Assembly: GCA_949126835.1 (NCBI GenBank)
Contig: OX421495.1
Location: 19,373,079-19,437,078 of the forward strand
Direction of reading: 5' to 3'
DNA length: 64,000 nt
Source: Anisus vortex
Lineage: Eukaryota > Mollusca > Gastropoda > Planorbidae
Both the position numbers and the translations under genes were made by a program. Shown here piece after piece: positions 12,801-21,192 of this stretch (positions are counted from its first letter, which is position 1; every line of letters starts with the position of its first letter). Under the pieces are notes generated by a model. That model was not told where the DNA came from, searched no databases, and saw only the letters and a list, made by a program, of their open reading frames with translations.

Positions 12801-15800
12801 TTATAAAATTCTGCCGTCTGTCCGTAGCCCGACTTGCTGCAAAATAAACAACAACACAAGAAGAAATAAACAGATATTAATTAAAATCATATAGGCCTTG
12901 GCATATTATGTAAGCTAATTGAATGAATGTGTGTAGGGTCGTCATCTAGCATATTATTATTCCGGCGTCCACGATGCATGCAAGGCTAGACATAGTGTGA
13001 GACGAGAAATGTGTAGTATTTTTTCTCTTTTGTGTGCGCTCATGCCTTTTTGGTGCCCTAAAGCAGGAGTCGGCAACCTGCGAAACGCGTGCCAAACTTG
13101 GTACGCAGAGCGATTTGCAGTGGCACACGAAATACCTAAACAATGGGAATTCAAGCTACTTTTACAAGAAACTTGCTGCCAGAGCAGGTTGACTTTTAGA
13201 CCGTTGGCACGCTGAATGAATTAGAAATCCTACTTTGGCACACTGTTATCAAAAGGTTGCCGACCTCTGCCTTAAAGGACAAACTTGCCAACGTTCCTGT
13301 GTAACCTCTGCTTTGCCGGTTCTGAATGTGTTTGTGCTTTAAGTTCAAATAGGCCTATAAACGTACCCAAAAGCAGCTACTTCTGCTCCTGCTTTCCACA
13401 AAAGACCAAGTTGAGTATAGTTTGTCCAAATATCAGGAACAAAAAGTGTTAGGCTTATAGGACAACCTAAAGGATGAACAGATTTTAAAAGTTAAGTTTT
13501 CATACAATAGATCATAGTGAGGCACAATACAGCAATAATCTTCATTATAAATGGAGCGTCTGTAATGTAAAAGATATAATACAGCTTTACATTCTAAAAT
13601 AAATATGCCTATTATAGATTACCCAAGCTGCCTATCTCACATTACTAGGCCCTAATTACTGGCGTCGTAGCCATAGAGAGTGAGGGGAGGGCAAGGGGCA
13701 CAACACCATTTTTCCCCCCACTCCAAAACTGTAAAAAAAAATTGTATTTCTTTATTTTAATGGTAGGCCTACGTGTATGCTACTTAAAATTTCCAGTCAC
13801 ATAATAATGAAATGACTCAAAATTACCTCATAGTATAGACGAGGGGTCGGCAACTTACGGCACGCGTGCCAAACTTGGCACGCAGAACTTTTTCAATGAC
13901 ACGCTAAAGATCTCCAAATAGGCAATATAAGGCTCTTCTTCAAGATAGCCTATTGAGTTCTACAGTACGCTGCATAAATTACAAATCCTACTTTGGCACG
14001 CTATTAGCAAAAAGTTTGCCGACTCCTGGTATAGACTTTACAATTTGCCACAATGACATTAAGCGAGCAGCTATTGGTATGTTTCTACTCACCGTTAGCA
14101 TTCTTCCAGTTAGAGTTCAACAAGGTCATGTAGTAGTTGAAATTTCTTTCATTCACAGCGTCATTGAAGGCCAAGACAACAATACGGGGCCGCTCCTCAA
14201 CGCTGACATTTGTCGGACCCTGGTGGTATATGAGGTATACAATATGCAGTGTAGGCCTACAGTACGATGTGTACAGTCCTATGTGGTGTAGGCCTACAGT
14301 ATGGTGTGTACAGTATGGGGTGTAGGCCAACAGTATGGGGTGTACAGTATGAGGTGTAGGCCTTCAATATGGTGTGTACAGTATGGGGTGTAGGCCTACA
14401 GTATGGTGTGTACAGTATGGGGTGTAGGCCTACAGTATGGTGTGTACAGTATGAGGTGTAGGCCTTCAATATGGTGTGTACAGTATGGGGTGTAGGCCTA
14501 CAATATGGTGTGTACAGTATGAGGTGTAGGCCTTCAATATGGTGTGTACAGTATGGGGTGTAGGCCTACAATATGGTGTGTACAGTATGGGGTGTGGGCC
14601 TACAATATGGTGTGTACAGTATGAGGTGTAGGCCTACAATATGGTGTGTACAGTATGAGGTGTAGGCCTACAATATGGTGTGTACAGTATGAGGTGTAGG
14701 CCTACAATATGGTGTGTACAGTATGGGGTGTGGGCCTACAATATGGTGTGTACAGTATGAGGTGTAGGCCTACAGTATGGGGTGTAGGCCTTCAATATGG
14801 TGTGTACAGTATGGGGTGTAGGCCTAAAGTATGGTGTGTACAGTATGGGGTGTAGGCCTACAGTATGGGGTGTGGGCCTACAATATGGTGTGTACAGTAT
14901 GAGGTGTAGGCCTACAATACGGTGTGTACAGTAGGCTTGTATAGTATGGGGTGTAGGTCTACAGTATGGTGTGTACAGTATGGGGTGTAGGTCTACAGTA
15001 TGAGGTGTAGGTCTACAGTATGATGTGTAGGTCTACAGTATGAGGTGTAGGTCTACAGTATGATGTGTAGGTCTACAGTATGGGGTGTAGGTCTACAGTA
15101 TGATGTGTAGGTCTACAGTATGGGGTGTAGGTCTACAGTATGGGGTGTACAGTATGGGGTGTAGGTCTACAGTATGAGGTATCCAGAAAATATCTAAATA
15201 TTTAAACGGTGACGATAGAACTTAAGTTTTCATACAATAGATCATAGTGAGGCACAATACAGCAATAATCTTCATTATAAATGGAGCGTCTGTAATGTAA
15301 AAGATATAATACAGCTTTACCTTCTAAAATAAATAGGCCTATTATAGATTACCCAAGCTGCCTATCTCACATTACTAGGCCCTAATTACTGGCGCCGTAG
15401 CCATAGAGAGTGAGGGAAGGGCAAGGGGCACAACACCATTTTTGTTTGTTTAAAGTATCTAAGTTTAATTTTTAGTGCACTATTTAATGCATGATGGTTT
15501 AGTGTTTTTTTTATATAGCATAGGCTACTATAATTAGCTAGAATAGAATGCCCCAAGAAGGTGACACTGCCAATTTTAAATGGCCCATTGACTACCTGTG
15601 GATTAAATTTTGTTTTAATATGAAAATCGTGAAATAATGTGAGGGTGTCACGTAAGCTACCGTATCCATTACAGACCTGCCTTGAAGATCTACAGGGCTA
15701 GTGGCTCAGAATTACGACGGGATTACGTGACCAGCGCAATGCCCGTTGCCATTATATTTTCCTAACGGATATCCAAGAAGATTACTTAGTATCATTGCTA

Positions 15801-16246
15801 TGAAGACTTAGAGACACTTTAAACTAGAGACGAATTAGAGCCTCGAAAAATTCAAGGGTAGGTTAATAAGCTTGACAACCACATGATCTAGATTTTTAAG
15901 TGAAATTTAGAGTTATTTTTTGTAATATGATATTAAGATACTAATTGGTAGACTATATTCTATTGTAAAGCCTGCAATGTTTATAATTTAATAGGCCTAA
16001 AGTTAAGCAGCTATATAGGCCTATATCTATGTACTTTATGTTGGCCTATAGGCTTAATTTTAAAAAAAACAAAAAAAAACAACTGACCTTTGTATTGTTC
16101 GGACAAAAACAATTCGGCAGTAAACAGTTACTATCTTCATCACAAACATCTGTAAGCTTAGTCAGGTTTTGACCATGACATATGTGTGAGAAAACATTTA
16201 GGCATACAAGAACTATACACAACAAAAGCATGATGATTTTGGCCAT
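6868..16246 (-). CDS. Secreted chitin-deacetylase-like protein (CE4 fold), 8 exons, probably inactive
   Basis: Exons, in transcript order: 16246-16088, 14219-14093, 13466-13367, 12836-12721, 11677-11457, 10971-10876, 10390-10256 and 7119-6868. All have GT/AG borders and matching phases (0,1,2,1,0,0,0), giving 401 aa. Exon 1 encodes a signal peptide (MAKIIMLLLCIVLVC) and a Cys-rich linker. The CE4 domain is recognised from IVVLAFNDAVN, NGCPISLTLFV, DEIGGQKEN, AEYIRGFRMPHLYAGGD, WPATLDYRWPFECKIGRCP, SFWEIPLQL and VYLVSMSQLVDWMKSP. Family enzymes act on N-acetylglucosamine polymers such as chitin. Here motif 1 reads FND instead of FDD, the motif 2 histidines are missing (GAEVAAFGKSGYG), and the motif 5 His is replaced (NLRASW), so activity is unlikely. 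The tail ends in a hydrophobic segment (SVAITMLFLLNSFMF), suggesting a GPI anchor or membrane tail. Inference: an extracellular, possibly polysaccharide-binding protein. The exon chain is well supported by phase agreement; the C-terminal anchor is less certain. Confidence 0.88.
7544..9940. mobile_element. 2.4-kb TIR DNA transposon (PIF/Harbinger-like) in the last intron of the CE4-like gene
   Basis: Terminal inverted repeats begin ggggacgtccattaattacg and continue tcaacaa. The 3' copy is at 9913-9940. The flanks are the trinucleotide tta on both sides (7541-7543 and 9941-9943), matching the TWA duplication of PIF/Harbinger elements. Inside the inverted termini, both ends carry the block ccttgtcaacaa.tgtcaaac in direct orientation beside C-tracts. 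The interior has a GC-richer core at about 8640-9470 with no credible transposase ORF, so it is non-autonomous or decayed. Confidence 0.85.
10755..10862. repeat. Imperfect (GA)n purine-rich tract
   Basis: A run of ga/gaaa units in intron 6 of the CE4-like gene. On the transcribed (minus) strand it is a long CT tract, and it makes spurious low-complexity ORFs on both strands. Confidence 0.9.
11295..11442. repeat. Dispersed repeat shared with 60391-60529
   Basis: Starts ggaagtctaagtcacttgaa and ends near cttttatag in both places. Here it lies in intron 5 of the CE4-like gene and stops about 15 bp short of the exon 5 donor. No terminal structure was recognised. Confidence 0.7.
12501..12662. repeat. 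19-bp tandem repeat, about 8 units
   Basis: Units of ttagtttttagataaccat, some with aaaa in place of acca and with single-base insertions. It lies in intron 4 of the CE4-like gene, about 60 bp from exon 4. Confidence 0.92.
13074..13269 (+). mobile_element. hAT MITE (caggggtcggcaa family)
   Basis: Starts caggagtcggcaacc and ends ggttgccgacctctg. Flanking 8-bp sequences are ccctaaag and ccttaaag (7 of 8 match), as expected for hAT. The interior has gcgtgccaaacttgg and ggcacgctgaatgaattag, shared with four or more other copies in the window. It lies in intron 3 of the CE4-like gene. Confidence 0.88.
13492..13713. repeat. 222-bp direct repeat, copy 1
   Basis: Nearly identical to 15222-15443 (I count four or five substitutions, no indels). 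It contains the LINE 3' tail core (caataatcttcattataaat, then ggagcgtctgtaatg) and ends caacaccattttt. It lies in intron 2 of the CE4-like gene. Confidence 0.93.
13841..14028 (+). mobile_element. hAT MITE (caggggtcggcaa family)
   Basis: Starts gaggggtcggcaac and ends gccgactcctg. Perfect 8-bp target duplications, gtatagac, lie at 13833-13840 and 14029-14036. The interior matches the copy at 13074. It is in intron 2 of the CE4-like gene, about 65 bp from exon 2. Confidence 0.92.
14232..15180. repeat. Minisatellite, 34-bp and 20-bp units
   Basis: From about 14232 to 14930 the unit is 34 bp: a 20-bp piece (tatggggtgtaggcctacaa) plus a 14-bp piece (tatggtgtgtacag). From about 14940 to 15180 the array is mostly the 20-bp piece with ggtcta in place of ggccta. 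It sits in intron 1 of the CE4-like gene and comes within about 15 bp of the exon 2 acceptor. It makes chance ORFs on both strands. Confidence 0.97.
15222..15443. repeat. 222-bp direct repeat, copy 2
   Basis: The partner of 13492-13713, in intron 1. Exon 2, a hAT MITE and the minisatellite lie between the two copies. It is preceded by aaacggtgacgatagaactt, the reverse complement of a LINE 3' piece seen at 17382. Confidence 0.93.
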
Positions 16247-16543
16247 GCATGGGGCCTATTTGTAACCTAACACAAAAAATCTAACGGCCTATTAAATGGT
16301 ACAATAAATAGAGCCACCTCACGAAATGTTTCCTTTCATCAATTACACGCCTACACTTTCACTCCACAGTTTATTTTGAATAAGTTGATTATTTATAAAC
16401 ATGGATTATTTTTGTTCAAATAGTGTATTGACGAGCACAATATTCAAGGATAAACAATCAGATTGTAGGCCTATCTTGCCGATTTATTCTTGCTTTGGGG
16501 CATTTCGTCCCCAATAGGTAGGCCCTATCTTGCAAAAGCCTAC

Positions 16544-16705
16544 CTGTATCTTTAATTGCTTCACATTAACTTCGCTTTGCGTATTTCTTTGTGGTAAAAT
16601 CTTTGAAAGGCTATAATTGATCCTCTTCCTGTCAACACATCGATCTGAAACATGGCACATAGACTCGATGTTGATGACAACTAATTCAATCTCATGTTCA
16701 GCCAT
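16544..16705 (-). CDS. Orphan candidate first exon (54 codons), unrecognised
   Basis: An ATG at 16705, preceded by an in-frame stop, opens a 54-codon reading frame (MAEHEIELVVINIES...) that ends at a good donor (cag|gtaggc) in phase 0. It lies about 300 bp upstream of the first exon of the CE4-like gene on the same strand. That phase would also fit the CE4 gene's exon 2, so it could be an alternative first exon, but it encodes no signal peptide. I do not recognise the peptide, and it could be chance or part of a transposon. Confidence 0.25.
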
Positions 16706-16894
16706 TCCCCACCAACAATAATAAGTTATTCCCGTTTAAAAAAGAAATATAAGCTTAGTTTATGGCTTGGAGTAGGCATATAATCATAAGCAATTGTTTT
16801 TTTTCCTGTTTTTTTTAACGGAAAGAAAATGACTATAATAATGCATGGTGTGCCGACATTAACCACGCAACAGATAAAAACGCGCGACACTTAA

Positions 16895-17640
16895 ACATTC
16901 AGATCCGACTTTATCTGTTGTTTGTCTCAGCAAAGAAACTTGTCGCTACCTTTGTACTCTCGCGCCTCGACTAATTAGTGTATATGCTCTGCTGGTCGGG
17001 ATACCTGGCGATAAAGTCGCTGAATTACAGCGTATTCAAAACAGTGCCGCCCGGCTTGTCATGCGTAAGTCAAAGCGCGACTCTGCAACAGTTCTCCTGC
17101 ATCGCCTTCAATTAGTTCAATGGCTCCATGTGAGAGCCAGAATTGAATACACCTACAAGTGGCGACATTTTGCCATCAGTGCCTTCATAACAACAAGATG
17201 CCGTCCTATCTCAAGGAACTAATCAAACCCTATGTTCCGCAAAGAACACTCCGTTCTGGCGACTCTTCGCTTCTGGAGGTGCCCGTTTCTCTCTGACGAC
17301 CGTTGGCATGAGAGCCTACTCAATAGGCTATAGTCTATAGGCTGGCCCGAAAGTAGGTATGGAATTTAATTTATTTAGCTAACAAGTTCTATCGTCACCG
17401 TTTAAAAAAAACAACAACTTGAAAACACTTTATTTTAATATTTACCTTTGTTAAAATTGTTTAGACCCTTAGGCCTAATATTTTACTTTTACATAGGTCG
17501 GTTTAATGCTAAATTTATTTCTTTTGTCCTGTGATTGTAAAGTTTTGAATTATTAATTAGCTTTATATTCTTTTCAGCCTTGAGAATTATATCAGTGTTC
17601 TTGGTTGTTTGTTGCTCAATGTTAAATATCTATGCTTCTT
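16895..17640 (+). mobile_element. CR1/L2-like LINE fragment: RT C-terminus and 3' UTR
   Basis: Broken frames read GIPGDKVAELQRIQNSAARL, VMRKSKRDSATVLLHRLQ, VRARIEYTYKW and PYVPQRTLRSGDSSLLEVP, the C-terminal end of a CR1/L2-like reverse transcriptase. A 3' UTR from acaagttctatcgtcaccg to about 17640 matches 36565-36800. It is frame-shifted and inactive. Confidence 0.82.
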
Positions 17641-17650
17641 GCCCTTCTTT

Positions 17651-18823
17651 GGGGCCGTCCATAAAGTATGTCAGGCTCCAGGGAAGGGAGGGGTGTAAGA
17701 GAGTGTGACAGTTTGTGACAGGGGGGGAGGGGGGGGGGTTCAGGCTATGTGTGACGTCACACATTTATTTTTTTTATTTTTTAGTAGAATTGAATAGTTT
17801 TAAAAATAATGTTCAAAATTGTTTTGTAACATTTGAATTACTTGATCGAATTTGCAAAGTATGTCACTTATACTAAGTTATACTTTGCCTCACAAACAAT
17901 GTTGAAGACACATGCAGGACAACACAGAGCTTGGGCTTGGAAGAATGTGCCAACCCAAACTGTTCCAGAATCAACTCAGATAAAACGCATCCGTCCTTTG
18001 AGAATCGCTGCTAGAAGGCAAAGAGAACTCATGGCAGTTATTGCCAGAAGAGAAAATGCACATTCAGAGGATGTTGAGTGGCTAGATGAGGATGAAGATG
18101 ATCTGTCTGCAATTATCCTTCCAGGAAATAAAGATGGTGAACGATTGATGCCAGTCGTAACTATGGAAGAACTTCACCATGGATGTATGCTGTCCAGTGA
18201 TATTTTTGAATTGAACATAAATCACAGACCCATAATAAACAGATTCAATATAGCACAAGAGTTTGTCACATAATTTGTCAATCCAGTCTTTTTTAAATCA
18301 TTATTTGTTTCCTTTTTCATTATTTAATCATTGGGTGAGGACAAGTTTCGCTAATCTACTTCTTATCCTGTGTAAAAAAAAAAACGATTGCATAATCGGA
18401 AGATTATCTAAAACTTGACCTCACCTATTGTAAATGAAAAAGTAGCAGATAAATGATGTTAAAATGGTGTTTTATATAATTGTCTAATTTTTGCACTTTT
18501 TGCTTTCAAATTCAATATAGATTGAGTTACTGCTTCATTGAATAACTACTGTCACGACTGCGGACAATAAATTATTCTACTATTAAAGTTATTTTAATAA
18601 TGTGATAGTTCTTTTAAGCGAACATGTTATATTTTTACACTGTTTAATAGTGAAGTGTGTTTTAGAGTAAATTTTAAATAGGTGTAAAAAAAACAAAAAT
18701 TGTTTGAAAGAGTGACGTACTTTAGGGGGGGGGGGTCCGAGATTTGTGACAGTTTGTGATAGGGAGGGGGGAGGGGGTTAAAATTGGTAAAAAATAGCGT
18801 GACGTACTTTATGGACAGTGCCT
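17651..18823. mobile_element. TIR DNA transposon (Harbinger-like) carrying a 146-codon ORF
   Basis: The left end, ggggccgtccataaagtatg, and the right end (reverse complement: ggcactgtccataaagtacg) form inverted repeats, with ttt on both sides. Both ends also carry tgtgacagtttgtgacaggg-like blocks in direct orientation next to G-tracts, the same layout as the element at 7544-9940. Confidence 0.78.
17833..18273 (+). CDS. Uncharacterised ORF inside a TIR element
   Basis: 146 codons, or 125 from the second Met (MLKTHAGQHRAWAWKN...). From the second Met on it has normal coding composition: basic central part (RIRPLRIAARRQRELMAVIA), acidic stretch (EWLDEDEDD) and a C-terminus ending NRFNIAQEFVT. 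No transmembrane segment or known motif was recognised. It is the only substantial ORF between the inverted repeats, so it is either the second protein or remnant of a Harbinger-like element, or a captured host exon. Function unknown. Confidence 0.5.
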   Translation: MNYLIEFAKYVTYTKLYFASQTMLKTHAGQHRAWAWKNVPTQTVPESTQIKRIRPLRIAARRQRELMAVIARRENAHSEDVEWLDEDEDDLSAIILPGNKDGERLMPVVTMEELHHGCMLSSDIFELNINHRPIINRFNIAQEFVT

Positions 18824-18862
18824 TTCCACTATCGTTTCTAGATGCAGGCCTTGTGATTTGAC

Positions 18863-18990
18863 CATAGACTATAATATACATGGACCGCTTGCTTTAGTTT
18901 TTTTATGCTCTAATCTTCTTGTTTTGTAATTTCCGATTCTAAATAAAGTAGTTGCGATACAAGTTCCGTTTTATTAAATAGCATTTTTTC
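18863..18990 (-). mobile_element. Truncated MITE (gactataata...gcggtcca family)
   Basis: Begins catagactataatatacatg then gaccgcttgcttta. Its interior (gattctaaataaagtagttg) matches the reverse complement of the copy at 19339-19618, so it is in opposite orientation and 3'-truncated. Confidence 0.75.
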
Positions 18991-19030
18991 GACTTTAAAT
19001 GAATACTTGCTCTACTATTACTCCTATTAT

Positions 19031-19321
19031 CATAGACTATAATAAGATGGACCGCTTGCTCTATTTTTAGAGCTTATATCAACTTTTTTTCCGTGCGAAA
19101 CCAATAAGGCTGTTTTAATTACTTCTACGCCCCTCGTTGTTTCTTAAATGTTTCCACTTTGTACAACTTTCGATTTTAATTTTTCATTGAGAAAATCGAA
19201 GCGATTCAATAAAACGGAAGTGCAAAGGAAACAACGAATCGGAAATTCCGAAAATCAGTGTTTCGAGTCATCATATAGCAGACATACTAAAGCAAGCGGT
19301 CCATGTATATTATAGTCTATG
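19031..19321 (+). mobile_element. 291-bp MITE with long TIRs
   Basis: Ends are catagactataataagatgg and the matching ccatgtatattatagtctat plus g; the inverted repeat extends through accgcttgct. If the target duplication is TA, the ends are consistent with a Tc1/mariner-type element, but the superfamily is not certain. Confidence 0.8.
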
Positions 19322-19338
19322 CTAATATCATTGAAATA

Positions 19339-19618
19339 ACTATAATAAGATGGACCGCTTGCTCTATTTTTAGAGCTTATAATATATTTATTCCGTGCGC
19401 ATACAACACTGATCTATAAATGTTTCCGCTGTATACAACTTTCGATTTTAATTTTACTTCAAAAATCATAGCGATTAAATAAAACGGAACTAGTATAGAA
19501 ACTACTTTTTATAGCAACTACTTTATTTAGAATCGGGAATTCAGAAAATCAGTGTTTTGAGTCATCATATAGCAGAAATACTAAAGCAAGCGGTCCATGT
19601 AGGCCTATAATATAGTCT
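19339..19618 (+). mobile_element. MITE, second copy in the same orientation
   Basis: Begins aactataataagatggaccg and ends agcggtccatgtaggcctat aatatagtc. It lies only 17 bp from the copy at 19031-19321. Confidence 0.8.
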
Positions 19619-19678
19619 TTTTATATAGTCTATGGTTTGACTATTTGTGTTACACGACTTGTCACTAGTAAAGCATTG

Positions 19679-19747
19679 TATGGACTAAAATACCATTATT
19701 TTATGGACTAAAATACCATTATTGTATGGACTAAAATACCATTATCT
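19679..19747. repeat. 23-bp tandem repeat, 3 units
   Basis: Unit tatggactaaaataccatta plus ttt/ttg/tct, three copies in a row. Confidence 0.9.
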
Positions 19748-21192
19748 TATCAGAATTATTAAACCCTTTTCAATGCATGGCGTCGTTTTTGTTTAAAGCA
19801 GGGCATGCAATATATTAAGCACTCGGTATAAAAGAACTTTAAAAAAGTGTGTGAAAAAGCAGGCCTTTATTTACAAGTAGGCCTAGTATTTGTTTTACTT
19901 CTCATTAGACTAGAAAGGTTCCGTCTTTCAGCATAAATTAACGATATTTTAAACAATATAAAAGAATTATTAGTAGGCCTACTCAAACACAGAAATTTAT
20001 ATCTAGGCCTACTTATAAAATAGACATGCACGCACACTATCGTACCATTTATCACACAAGAAAATGTATCATTATAGGAGTCAGCAGCTTTTGTAGGCTA
20101 TTTCTGGCTGACATTTTTTTCTTCTGGCAACGACTAATTATTGACCAAGGTTAAATCGTGGCTACCTGTTTTAGTATATTTGTGTGATTTTTATTTATTA
20201 CTATATAAATATAAAGTCACCATGGCAACAGTTTTAAGCACTAACCGAATAGATTCATATACAGAAAAGATTGATCTTATTTCAGGGGACATAACTTATG
20301 ATTTAAATTATTTTCTAAAACTAAGTTATATGGTATTTTAAACAAATTATTGTTTTATTTTAAATATAAAATAAATGTTACTTCTTTTCACGCATATTGT
20401 AAAAATATAAGACTATTAATTAAACTAGTAATTAGTAATCAGGTAAACAAATGTGCTTGCATAATGAAATAATATAAATGGATTTTACTAGCTGAAAATA
20501 GAATGTAGCTAAAGTAGCAATATTCAGATTCAAAGATTGGGTTCCTACCAGCAATGACTTACTCATTGATAAACTTAAACTTTGTTTAGAAATCTCAGAG
20601 TTGATAGCTCATTTTAATGTGCTAACTAAAACAGCAGCCAAATTTTAAAAAAAAAAAGCAATACATCTGGTGTACACAGTCATTCATTGATTTAATGTCC
20701 AAATGCATCCAAATCCAATTAAATACAATGGATCAAAAAGTATAAAAATATAAAAATGTAAATATTCATTTTTTTAAAAACAAATGCAAACAATGAATTA
20801 ATTTTCTGATTTAAAACAATCAGGGTAAGAGAAAACAAAATTCTTTTAAAAGATTATAATTTGATTTTCAAAGATTAACCCTTTACTACTAAATTAATTC
20901 AAAATATTATAAACCAAATACAATGTGTTCCTTGCAGTAGTTTTAACCTGTTAGATGCTAGACCGGTTCTTCCAATAATGATGTAAGGACCGTATCAACC
21001 GGTAAGTATTTTTAGCTTTTCTGCATTCAAGCGTGAGGATGCAGTTTTCCCTATATGTGCATTTAGATTTAAATGAATTTAGACAGAAAAGTTAAAGGCA
21101 CAAAAACCCCTATAGAAAAAGATGGAAAGGTACAAAAAAATAAAATAAAAAATATCATTACCGGGTACTTGAAAAAACAACAATTTTTTAAA
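19748..21192. other. AT-rich intergenic DNA downstream of TMEM160
   Basis: No exon, RNA or repeat boundary was recognised. The right edge should include the TMEM160 3' UTR. Confidence 0.5.

Noticed and set aside
14085..14469. Overlapping ORFs on both strands
   Set aside because: Produced by the minisatellite, except for exon 2 of the CE4-like gene at 14093-14219.
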